This document shows, piece by piece, positions 13,641 through 21,204 of a DNA stretch of 23,604 nucleotides (positions are counted from its first letter, which is position 1; every line of letters begins with the position of its first letter). The stretch comes from Candidatus Trichofilum aggregatum. GTDB lineage: Bacteria > Chloroflexota > Anaerolineae > Promineifilales > Promineifilaceae. The stretch lies in contig JADJUV010000098.1 in the NCBI GenBank assembly GCA_016716885.1, forward strand, positions 1 through 23,604, given 5' to 3'. The translations under genes were made by a program, and so were the position numbers. The notes beneath the pieces are model-generated. The model made no database searches. It saw only the letters and a list, made by a program, of their open reading frames with translations, and was not told the origin of the DNA.

Positions 13641-16136
13641 TCCGGGGCAACCACACGGCAAAAACACACCCTTCCCCGGCTATTCCCGAACTGGACATGG
13701 TGATGCGGCCGCGGTGCCGCACCATAATCTCCTTCGCCAGCGCCAACCCTAACCCCGTCCCTGGCACACCCACCGCCTGCGCCGCCGAACCCCGATAGAA
13801 GCGCTCAAACAGTTTACTTTGTTCCGCCAAAGGAATGCCTGGCCCGGTGTCCGTTATGCTAAAGCCAATCCACATTTGCCCAGACTCTTCCTGAAGGTGC
13901 GTGCGAACATCCACGCGGCCGCCCGCAGGGGTGTAATTCAGCGCATTGGTTAACAGGACGCTGAGCACCTGCCCCAACATCTCCTCATCACCCTCTACCG
14001 AGGGCAAATAGAGACGTTGACCCAGGGTTAAGGTTAAGCCCAGGTTCTCGGCCATCGGCAACCGATCCATCACATATTGGGCCACCAGGGCGTTTAAATC
14101 TAAGGCGACCAGGTCTAACGCCACGCGGCCGCGGTCCAGCCGGGACAATTGCAGCAAATCTTCAATAATACGGTTTAACCGTAACGTCTCCCGACGCATC
14201 ACATCCAGATGTTTGGCCTGTTTCTCCGGCATCCGCTCGATTAAAGCCTGGCGCAAAATCAAATTAGTAATGGGTGTGCGTAACTCATGGGATATGTGGG
14301 CCACAAACTCATCTTTTACCTGCGCCAGGGCGCGTAACTCCTCGTTGGCGTGCGCTAAATCCGCTGTCCTTTCCACCACTTTCTGCTCCAAAAGTTCTGC
14401 ATGACGCTCCATTTGTTCATGCAAGTGTGTGTTATGTAAAGCTAAGGCCACTTGATTGGCAAATGCCTGCAAATGGTCTGCATGGAGCGGGGTAAAAGCA
14501 TAGGGCTGAAGGCTATCTACATGAACAAATCCCCATATTTCCTCATCAACCAACAGCGGCGCACCCATGTGGGAGCGAATGGTGACGGTTTCCCCATACG
14601 TCACCCAGCCGGGATGATTGGCCGCATCAGCCACCAAATAAGTCTGGCGCGTGCTAAACATAACACGAAAGGTAGTCCAATCATCGACAGGAAAACGAAA
14701 CTGCTTCATCCAGGCTTCCGATTCAGGGGAATATCCCCAGCAACGAACGACACGGCCAATCCCTTTTCTAGCAACATGATGTTGCCTGAATCATGGGGAA
14801 TAACCCGGCTAATATTGGTCTGTACCCGGTCTAGCACTACACCCAAAGCCCGGCTACGGTTGAGGGCCATAGCCGTATCGAGTAGGGCTTCGGCCAGGTT
14901 ACGCTGTTCCCGTTCGGCCGTAAAGAGATGGGCGGCATAAAGCGATTGACTGACCGCGGCCGCGATACTACTCGCTAATGTCACCTCCTGAACGGTAAAC
15001 GATCCCGCCTCGTTGCGACTTAGGCCAATTGACCCGGCCACTTCGTCACCAATAAACAACGGCAAGGCCAATATCGAAATGGCCTGCCGCTCTGAAAGCA
15101 ACTGTTTGATGGCGGGTGAGTGGGATTTCTCTTGAACATTCTCCACCATAACAGAATTCCCATCTTCGAGTACCTGAGCCAAAATAGGGGTGTCAGTCAA
15201 AGGTAACACGACACCAATAATTGAACTGTCACCCTCGCTCAGGTATTCGGCAATTACCTTTGCCCCCAATTTATCAGGTGTCAGCAGGGCCGCGGAACAA
15301 CGGGGGGCTTTTAAGGTGTGCGCCAACTCCCGACAGGCCACCGCCAGAACCTGTTCAATATCCAGATTCGATGTTGTCGCTTCCAGCACGCCATTCAGCA
15401 ACGTTAATTCCCTGTTCCGTTCAGCCAATAAGGTTTCGGTTTGCTGGCGTTCGACAATTTGTTTCTGCAAAGCCTGATTGGTCGTGGCGATATCCTCAGT
15501 ACGCTGTTCAATACGCTGCTCCAGCTCATTTTGTATCTGGCGTAAATCATCACTAACCAGGGCCAGATATTCTCGCTCCTGTTGTAATTTAGCCAGGTCC
15601 TGACGGCGCAAACCAGCAAAAAGAAGCAGTAAGACGCTTATTGTGGCCAGCAAGGTAGCGGCAAATAGCGCGTATTCATACGTGATCTGCGGCACAACAA
15701 GAGGCAAAAGTAACACCACCACCACATGCAAAAAAGCCGCGATGATGCCTCGGGTCTGGGAAAGCAACATGCTGGTGAGCAGAATGGGGAGAATGAACCA
15801 GTAGAGTGTATCGGTGTGCTGCGGCTCAATGATCACACTGGCAATGATGAGGAACGTAACGATGGTGGTGAATAGGATAATACCGGCCTGGTAGTAACGA
15901 GTTCGGCTGAGTCCATAGGCGAACCAGCAAACCATATTGCCTATCAAGGTCAAAAGGAAAGCAGGTTCACGGATGATGGCGCTATTGATTTGATCGAAAT
16001 TGAGGAGAAAAAGAAGGTTCGCGGCCGCGAGCGGAATAAAACACAAAGTTAGGGCTGAGAACAGCCGTGCCTGGCGGCGCATATCCGTTAGGTTTATGGA
16101 TGAAGGCGGTTTAGTTAGCTTATCCCACCAATTCAT
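13609..16136 (-). CDS. Membrane GAF-GAF sensor histidine kinase, interrupted by a frameshift
   Basis: Two minus-strand frames form one kinase. The first (ATG at 16136, 476 codons) has about six membrane helices in residues 25-175, a coiled coil (about 180-245), one GAF domain and the first half of a second, then stops at 14706. The second frame holds the rest of that GAF domain and the kinase: HisKA with SHELRTPITN (His 141 of the second frame), DTGPGIP and GTGLGLALAK. The break is inside the second GAF domain, at ATTCCCCTGAATCGG (about 14728-14742). Reading one frame to GDIP and the other from ESEAWMKQFRF restores a continuous domain. One base missing or two extra C would explain it. The short ATGA overlap could mimic two coupled genes, but a split GAF domain argues against that. 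Five GCGGCCGC sites lie inside. No response regulator is adjacent. Confidence 0.82.
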
Positions 16137-16166
16137 GAGGCTATCTCAATCGCAATTTATTGACTG

Positions 16167-16242
16167 GAGTTTAGAGCAAGAGGAGAGAGCGAGAGGAATT
16201 ACTCTGGAAAACCCTCTAGCTCTGGCTCTGAACTCTAAACTC
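16167..16242. repeat. Long imperfect palindrome between kinase and PyrD-like genes
   Basis: GAGTTTAGAG (16167-16176) and CTCTAAACTC (16233-16242) are perfect 10-bp arms. Inside, further AGAGC and CCTCT segments pair imperfectly, so nearly the whole 76-bp spacer folds into one hairpin. There is no T-run. It resembles a dispersed intergenic element. Confidence 0.5.
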
Positions 16243-16245
16243 AAG

Positions 16246-17253
16246 TTATTTATGTCCTGCCTGATCAAATGACTTAAGGACGGTCATATAATTAGCTCGT
16301 TCAAAAGCGGCCGGATCATTTTGATAATGTTGACTCATGCGGCCGCGAATCTGACCCACGTTCTCCAGGTTATGCTCATCTAACCAACGCCCCAACCCCG
16401 CCTGCAAATCACTCACATGGGTAAACCCATTCTCAAACAAAGTCGAAGCTAACATAACCACTTTGGCCCCTGCCATTAACCCCTTCACGACATCCACCAC
16501 CGAATGTATCCCCCCCGTTATCGCCAGATCAGTCTTTACAAACGTGTGCAAAATAGCTGTCCAGCGCAACCGCAACCGCAATTCTGGCGAGCGGCTCAAA
16601 TCCAGGGTAGGTGTTACTGTGCCTTGTTCAATGTCGAAATCAGGTTGGTAAAACCGGTTAAATAAGACCAACGACCCGGCCCCGGCCTGGTCTAGCCGCT
16701 GCGCCAGATTGGCAAAAGCTGTGAAATAAGGGCTGAGTTTCACCGCTACCGGAATTTTTAGCTGCTGGTGCAATGTTTGCACCAGGTTTACCATGCGCTC
16801 TTCAATCTCCGCGGCCGCGATGCTAGGTTGCGCCGACAAAAAATACAGGTTCAATTCGAGCGCATCCGCCCCCGCCGCCTGAATCAATTTGGCACTGGAT
16901 AACCAATCGCTGTCAAAATCCCCATTCAGGCTGGCAATCACCGGAATCTGCACCGCCGTTTTGGCCTGGTAAATATAGGCCAGATAACCACCCACACCCC
17001 GGTTGTACCCCTGCATGTCTGGAATATGTTTGAGGGCATCAGGCAAGACATCCCGTTGCCCAGCCAGATAATATTCCATGCCCAGGCTCTGCAATTTGAT
17101 TTGTTCGGTAAATAATGAAGGTAGCACCACCGCGGCCGCGCCCGCCCGCTCCAACTGCCGAATCTGATCCACACTGGCAGTCAAGGGGCTGGCCGAAACA
17201 ACCAGCGGGTTTTTAAGCAGAAAACCAAGATAAGTAGTAGAAAGATCAGCCAT
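16246..17253 (-). CDS. Dihydroorotate-dehydrogenase-like flavoprotein
   Basis: The 335-residue TIM-barrel protein starts MADLSTTYLGFLLKNPLVVS, the class 1 dihydroorotate dehydrogenase opening, and keeps K172 (VAVKLSP), N199 and the FMN phosphate site TGGIHS (246-251). At the position of the catalytic-loop motif NLSCPN it has ELNLYFLSAQ (133-142), without the cysteine base. This fits the PyrD-like proteins of unknown substrate, so I do not call it pyrD. The ATG at 17253 has GGGAG 7 nt upstream; a longer start at 17286 lacks one. It is monocistronic as far as can be seen. Three GCGGCCGC sites (16339, 16811, 17132) lie inside. Confidence 0.82.
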   Translation of the reverse strand: MADLSTTYLGFLLKNPLVVSASPLTASVDQIRQLERAGAAAVVLPSLFTEQIKLQSLGMEYYLAGQRDVLPDALKHIPDMQGYNRGVGGYLAYIYQAKTAVQIPVIASLNGDFDSDWLSSAKLIQAAGADALELNLYFLSAQPSIAAAEIEERMVNLVQTLHQQLKIPVAVKLSPYFTAFANLAQRLDQAGAGSLVLFNRFYQPDFDIEQGTVTPTLDLSRSPELRLRLRWTAILHTFVKTDLAITGGIHSVVDVVKGLMAGAKVVMLASTLFENGFTHVSDLQAGLGRWLDEHNLENVGQIRGRMSQHYQNDPAAFERANYMTVLKSFDQAGHK

Positions 17254-17414
17254 GCAAGGACTCCCATTTTTAAATGTCAATAACAAGAAAATCTTACCTG
17301 ACTGAGAGGGAAACTGCCAATGAAGCAGGAGTCCTCCATCAGGGCTTTTCCAAAGTCAACTCGTACAGCTTTACAGAAGCCTTTTGCCGGGTTAGTCTGA
17401 AGACCCATCCCTAA

Positions 17415-17437
17415 CCCCCTTCCCGCTGGGAAGGGGG
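17415..17437. repeat. C-rich perfect hairpin
   Basis: CCCCCTTCCC (17415-17424) and GGGAAGGGGG (17428-17437) form a perfect 10-bp stem with a 3-nt loop. It is related in style to the C-rich element at 8784-8851 and lies in the 503-bp divergent gap between the PyrD-like gene and panB. The first 150 bp of that gap (17254-17410) show nothing I can name. Confidence 0.55.
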
Positions 17438-17450
17438 AAACGTTATTTGT

Positions 17451-17485
17451 GTCGTTTTTTGAGGGCGTACGCCCTCAAAAACGAC
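17451..17485. repeat. Near-perfect 35-bp palindrome upstream of panB
   Basis: GTCGTTTTTTGAGGGCG (17451-17467), a central TA, and CGCCCTCAAAAACGAC (17470-17485) form a palindrome with one unpaired T. The central 20 bp are perfect. Its symmetry and lack of a loop suit a protein-binding site or cruciform more than an RNA terminator, though the second arm would give a poor T-run on the minus strand. Confidence 0.6.
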
Positions 17486-17580
17486 CCAAAATCTTCCCCG
17501 CCCCTTGGGGGAGGGACTGCCATAAGCGGGCGACCCAGAGGAAGGAAAACCAGAGGAGATCAGGGGACTCTAGGAAGTCC

Positions 17581-17680
17581 GGGAACTCTGGGAACTCTGG
17601 GAACTTGCCACCTTGCCACCTTGCCACCTTGCCACCTTGCCACCTGCCCCTTGCAACCTGCCCCTTGCAACCTGCCCCTT
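17581..17680. repeat. Three consecutive short tandem repeats upstream of panB
   Basis: In order there are GGGAACTCT (9 bp, nearly three copies, 17581-17606), GCCACCTT (8 bp, nearly five copies, 17607-17645) and GCCCCTTGCAACCT (14 bp, two and a half copies, 17646-17680). They end 20 bp before the predicted panB -10. Related units recur after panB at 18631-18704. Confidence 0.85.
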
Positions 17681-17699
17681 ATTTTTCGCCCGAGTGAAG

Positions 17700-17754
17700 T
17701 AAAATAGAAGCATCCGTAACCACTTTTCAGGCCATTCAACACCCAAGAGGACAA
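17700..17754 (+). promoter_or_regulatory. Candidate panB -10 element and ribosome-binding site
   Basis: TAAAAT (17700-17705) is a good -10; the -35 region is poor and lies in the tail of the tandem repeats. AAGAGGA about 6 nt before the ATG at 17757 is a clear ribosome-binding site. The leader would be about 45 nt. Confidence 0.4.
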
Positions 17755-17756
17755 TC

Positions 17757-18626
17757 ATGGCTGGCAAAAAACTGTCCATTCTAACGATTCAGGCTAAAAA
17801 AGAGCGCCAAGAGCCGATTGTAATGGTAACCGCTTATGACTACGCGGCCGCACGCCTGGCAGACTCAGCCGAAATGGACATCATCCTGGTGGGCGATTCC
17901 CTCGGTATGGTCGTGTTGGGCTACGACACCACCGTACCCGTCACCATGGACATGATGGTTCATCACTGCCGGGCCGTCGCCCGGGGCGTCGAATCCGCTT
18001 TCCTGGTAGCCGATATGCCATTCGGTTCCTACGAAATTGATCCCAAAGAAGCCGTGCGCAACGCCGTGCGTCTCATGCAAGAAGGGGGGGCCGAAGCAGT
18101 CAAACTCGAAGGCGGCCGCGAAATGCTCCCGGCTATCCAGGCCATTATTCGGGCGGGCATCCCCGTCATGGGCCATGTGGGGCTGACCCCCCAATCGGTC
18201 TCCAAGCTCGGGGGCTTTCGCGTGCAGGGCAAAACGGCCACCTCGGCTTATACCATGTTAGAAGATGCTCTGGCCTTGCAGGAAGCGGGCTGTTTCACGA
18301 TAGTGCTAGAAGCCATACCAGCCCAGGTCGCGGCCGCGATCACCGACCGTCTCACCATTCCCACCATCGGCATTGGCGCCGGGGCGGAGTGTAGTGGTCA
18401 GGTGTTGGTCTACCACGACTTGCTCGGCCTGACCTTCCGCCCTTACGCCCGTTTTGTCCGCCCCTACGCCGACCTGCGCACCACCATCATCAATGCCCTC
18501 ACCACCTACCGGGATGACGTTCGCTCCGGCCAATTCCCGGCCCCCGAACATACCTATCCCATGGATGAAGCCGAACTGGCCCAGTTTCAAGCCCTGCTAG
18601 CCGCACACCCAGACGGGGGAGAATGA
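17757..18626 (+). CDS. panB: 3-methyl-2-oxobutanoate hydroxymethyltransferase
   Basis: PanB adds a hydroxymethyl group from 5,10-methylene-tetrahydrofolate to 2-oxoisovalerate, giving ketopantoate, the first committed step of pantothenate synthesis. The 289-residue protein has the family motifs VTAYDYAAARLAD (24-36), VGDSLGMVVLGYDTT (45-59), VADMPFGSY (84-92), VKLEGG (115-120), MGHVGLTPQ (138-146) and VLEAIP with catalytic E185, then IPTIGIGAG. The Mg-binding Asp47 and Asp86 are present. It starts the panB-panE-panC-mgsA cluster. Its TGA overlaps an upstream ATG of the panE frame (ATGA). Three GCGGCCGC sites lie inside (17844, 18112, 18330). Confidence 0.97.
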   Translation: MAGKKLSILTIQAKKERQEPIVMVTAYDYAAARLADSAEMDIILVGDSLGMVVLGYDTTVPVTMDMMVHHCRAVARGVESAFLVADMPFGSYEIDPKEAVRNAVRLMQEGGAEAVKLEGGREMLPAIQAIIRAGIPVMGHVGLTPQSVSKLGGFRVQGKTATSAYTMLEDALALQEAGCFTIVLEAIPAQVAAAITDRLTIPTIGIGAGAECSGQVLVYHDLLGLTFRPYARFVRPYADLRTTIINALTTYRDDVRSGQFPAPEHTYPMDEAELAQFQALLAAHPDGGE

Positions 18627-18630
18627 GCAG

Positions 18631-18704
18631 AGTGGCAAAGTGGCAAAGTGGCAAAGTAAAATCGTTACCTGCAACCCTGCAACCCTGCAACCTGCAACCT
18701 GCAA
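18631..18704. repeat. Tandem repeats between panB and panE
   Basis: AGTGGCAA occurs three times (18631-18654), then CCTGCAA/CCCTGCAA units occur five times (18668-18704). The first is the reverse complement of TTGCCACT, close to the TTGCCACC unit upstream of panB. The second matches the TTGCAACCTGCC unit there. Confidence 0.85.
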
Positions 18705-18724
18705 CCTGCCCCCAACCCTGCCCC

Positions 18725-19687
18725 ATGAAACCCAAAATTAGCATCATCGGCGTAGGGGCTATGGCCTGTCTCTTTGCCGCCCGACTCCATGGGCTGGCTG
18801 AGTTTTATTTGGTAGGTCATTGGCCGGAGCAAATCGCCACCCTTCGCGGCCGCGGCCTAACGCTGTTGCCCATGAATGATCACCTCGGCCATAATGAACA
18901 TACCCGTCAAATAACGGTTCCCATAACCGTGTTTGCCGCCGATGAAGCGTTACCCCAGGTGGATATGGCTCTGGTATTGGTGAAAAGCACCCAGACAAAA
19001 ACCGCGGCCGCGCTCGCTCAACGCATCCTCACCCCTTCGGGCCTGGCCGTCAGCCTGCAAAACGGGCTGGGCAACGTGGAAATCCTGGCGGCCGCGCTCG
19101 GCCATAACCGGGCCACCGGCGGCAGTACCGCCCAGGGAGCCGTCATCGTGCGGCCTGGCGTCGTGCAACACACCGGCAATGGCCTGACCACGTTAGCCAA
19201 CCAGGAAGAGACGCGGCCGCTGGCCGATTTATTCAACCAGGCTGGCCTCACCACCGATCTCATTGACGACCTCGACAGCCTCATTTGGGGTAAACTTATC
19301 GTCAACGCCGGGATCAACCCCCTGACAGCCTTGCTCCGCCAGCCAAACGGCTTTCTCGCCACCGACCCCACCGCCCGGTCATTGCTGGCGCAGATTGTTT
19401 GGGAAGCGGCTCAAGTAGCCCAGGCCAGCGGCATCACCTTGCCCTACGCCGATCCCGTGGCGCGAACTCTGGGCGTCGTTCAGGTTACGGCGCACAACCA
19501 ATCGTCTATGCTTCAGGATGTATTACGCGGCGCACCCACCGAAATCGAAGCCATCACCGGGGCTATTTTGCGTTACGGCACTCTCACCCATACCCCCACC
19601 CCACTCAACACCCACCTCTACAAACTCATGCAAACCGGCGCGCGGCCGCAAACCATTACCCAACTCGCCCACCAACTCAAAACCTGA
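18725..19687 (+). CDS. panE: 2-dehydropantoate 2-reductase
   Basis: PanE reduces ketopantoate to pantoate with NADPH. From the ATG at 18725 the 320-residue protein begins KPKISIIGVGAMACLFAARL, the Rossmann glycine motif (third glycine replaced by alanine, A14). It contains LQNGLGN (111-117), the catalytic WGKLIVNAGINPLTAL with K190, and SSMLQDVLRGAPTEIEAITG (260-279) with the substrate-binding Ser and Glu. No ribosome-binding site precedes this ATG. The frame is also open from an ATG at 18623 that overlaps the panB stop and follows GGGGGAGA, which would add 34 repeat-encoded residues (SRVAKWQSGKVK...). I keep the start that matches the family. Five GCGGCCGC sites lie inside. Confidence 0.93.
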   Translation: MKPKISIIGVGAMACLFAARLHGLAEFYLVGHWPEQIATLRGRGLTLLPMNDHLGHNEHTRQITVPITVFAADEALPQVDMALVLVKSTQTKTAAALAQRILTPSGLAVSLQNGLGNVEILAAALGHNRATGGSTAQGAVIVRPGVVQHTGNGLTTLANQEETRPLADLFNQAGLTTDLIDDLDSLIWGKLIVNAGINPLTALLRQPNGFLATDPTARSLLAQIVWEAAQVAQASGITLPYADPVARTLGVVQVTAHNQSSMLQDVLRGAPTEIEAITGAILRYGTLTHTPTPLNTHLYKLMQTGARPQTITQLAHQLKT

Positions 19688-19717
19688 AACCCGAAACCCG
19701 AAACCTGAAACCTGAAA
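19683..19717. repeat. Heptamer tandem repeat between panE and panC
   Basis: Five 7-bp units, CCTGAAA, CCCGAAA, CCCGAAA, CCTGAAA, CCTGAAA, run head to tail. The panE stop lies in the first unit. They fill most of the 39-bp spacer and leave no ribosome-binding site for panC. Confidence 0.85.
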
Positions 19718-19726
19718 CTCAAAACT

Positions 19727-20575
19727 ATGAAACTCACCTCCTCCATCCCCGAACTCCGTGCCCTGCGCTGGCAAGACCCAACCCTGACCTGGGGGCTTGT
19801 GCCCACCATGGGTTTTCTACACGAAGGCCACCTCTCTCTGGTGCGTCAGGCGCGGGCCGAAAACGATCGCGTGGTCGTCACCATCTTCGTCAATCCCGCC
19901 CAATTTGCCCCCAGTGAAGACCTCTCCACCTACCCACGCAACCTGGAGCGTGACCTGGCCCTACTACGAGCCGAACAAGTGGATGTGGTTTTCACCCCCG
20001 ATACCCCCACCATTTATCCACCCGATTTCCAAAGCTTCATAACCGTAGAAAAAGTGACCCAACGGCTAGAAGGAGCCTCACGCCCTACCCATTTTCGCGG
20101 CGTGGCCACAGTGGTAGCCAAATTATTTAACCTCGTGCAACCTACACGAGCTTACTTCGGCCAAAAAGATGCCCAACAAACCGTGGTCATCCGGCAGATG
20201 GTACGTGACCTAAACTTTAACCTGGAAATGATCATTGGGCCGACGGTGCGGGAGCCAGATGGGCTGGCTTTGAGTTCACGGAACCAATATCTAAGCGGGG
20301 CTGAGCGCGCGGCCGCGACCATCCTCAACCGTGCCCTTATGAAAGTAGAACACGCCTTCCACCAGGGGGAACGACGGGCCGAGCGGTTACGCCAAACCAT
20401 CCAACAGACCATCGCCAGTGAGCCGCTGGCCCGCCTGGATTACGCCAGCATCGCCGACGCCACCACCCTGGACGAGCTAGATACCCTTGATCGTCCCGCC
20501 CTGGCCTCATTGGCCGTGTTTATCGGCCGCACCCGGCTCATAGACAACATTATCCTGACAACACCAAAGCTGTAA
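19727..20575 (+). CDS. panC: Pantothenate synthetase (pantoate-beta-alanine ligase)
   Basis: PanC joins pantoate and beta-alanine with ATP through a pantoyl-adenylate. The 282-residue protein has the class I aminoacyl-tRNA-synthetase-like nucleotide site VPTMGFLHEGHLSLV (25-39) with H32 and H35, then FVNPAQF (54-60), the pantoate/ATP loop YFGQKDAQQ (143-151) and the KMSKS-equivalent REPDGLALSSRN (175-186). Length is normal. It follows panE by 39 bp of tandem repeat with no ribosome-binding site, and precedes mgsA by 29 bp. The aspartate decarboxylase panD that supplies beta-alanine is not in the window. One GCGGCCGC site at 20309. Confidence 0.97.
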   Translation: MKLTSSIPELRALRWQDPTLTWGLVPTMGFLHEGHLSLVRQARAENDRVVVTIFVNPAQFAPSEDLSTYPRNLERDLALLRAEQVDVVFTPDTPTIYPPDFQSFITVEKVTQRLEGASRPTHFRGVATVVAKLFNLVQPTRAYFGQKDAQQTVVIRQMVRDLNFNLEMIIGPTVREPDGLALSSRNQYLSGAERAAATILNRALMKVEHAFHQGERRAERLRQTIQQTIASEPLARLDYASIADATTLDELDTLDRPALASLAVFIGRTRLIDNIILTTPKL

Positions 20576-20604
20576 CACCAATCACCACCTTTGATGAGGC
20601 TCCT

Positions 20605-21084
20605 ATGAACGAACACATTCTCCCCCTGGCCGCCCAAAAACGCGTTGCCCTGGTTGCCCATGACAACATGAAAGATGAAATGTTACAGTGGGCCACCTAT
20701 AACTTAGGCAGCTTACAACAGCATACCCTGTATGCCACCGGCACCACGGGTACGGTTTTAGAACGGGAACTGGGTTTGAACATCCACAAACTAATGAGTG
20801 GCCCCTTGGGGGGTGATCAGCAGATCGGGGCCAAAATTGCCGAAGGGGAAATTAATTTTTTGATCTTCTTTTGGGATCCGCTGGAAGCGCAACCCCACGA
20901 CCCGGACATTAAAGCGGTGCTCCGGTTAGCCACCGTCTGGAACATTCCCATCGCTACCAACCGGGCTACCGCCGATTTCCTCATCTCCTCGCCGCTGATG
21001 AGCACCGTCTACGAGCGACTCGTCCCCGATTACACCACCTACCGCCAGCGGCTAGACAAAAAATTCCCCGTTTCCAGGCAATAA
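20605..21084 (+). CDS. mgsA: Methylglyoxal synthase
   Basis: MgsA converts dihydroxyacetone phosphate to methylglyoxal and phosphate, a bypass used when triose phosphates accumulate. The 159-residue product has ALVAHD with H19, GTTGTVL (46-52), SGPLGGDQQIGA with D71, FFWDPLEAQPHDPD with D91, H98 and D101, and IPIATNRATADFL. These positions coincide with the catalytic residues known in Escherichia coli MgsA. The ATG has GAGG 6 nt upstream. It is the last gene of the pan cluster, an association I cannot explain metabolically. Beyond it lies a long palindrome shared with the convergent coiled-coil gene. Confidence 0.95.
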   Translation: MNEHILPLAAQKRVALVAHDNMKDEMLQWATYNLGSLQQHTLYATGTTGTVLERELGLNIHKLMSGPLGGDQQIGAKIAEGEINFLIFFWDPLEAQPHDPDIKAVLRLATVWNIPIATNRATADFLISSPLMSTVYERLVPDYTTYRQRLDKKFPVSRQ

Positions 21085-21085
21085 T

Positions 21086-21195
21086 CGAAAGGGGGTGTTT
21101 CTTTTCAGTTGAAAGGAGAGGAGTGAGCACCCCCAAATGCGAACGGGTTGGCATCTGGGGATGCCTTTCTCCTCTCACTCATTTGAAACACACCC
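21086..21195. repeat. Large nested palindrome between convergent genes
   Basis: Outer arms GGGTGTTTC (21093-21101) and GAAACACACCC (21185-21195), middle arms built on GAGAGGAG and CTCCTCTC, and an inner hairpin CCCCAAATGC (21131-21140) with GCATCTGGGG (21151-21160) nest into one stem of about 105 nt. It separates mgsA from the convergent coiled-coil gene and could terminate both, or be a mobile palindromic element. Confidence 0.55.
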
Positions 21196-21204
21196 TAATC
21201 GAAA

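Noticed and set aside
14706..14709. Two separate genes with ATGA translational coupling in the kinase region
   Set aside because: The boundary cuts a GAF domain in half and continuous family-like sequence is restored by a small indel correction.
17581..17680. CRISPR array
   Set aside because: Units are 8-14 bp and directly adjacent with no unique spacers, and there are no cas genes.
17560..17779. Open frames across the tandem repeats upstream of panB
   Set aside because: Open only because the repeats contain no stops in those frames; the products are low-complexity and have no ribosome-binding site.
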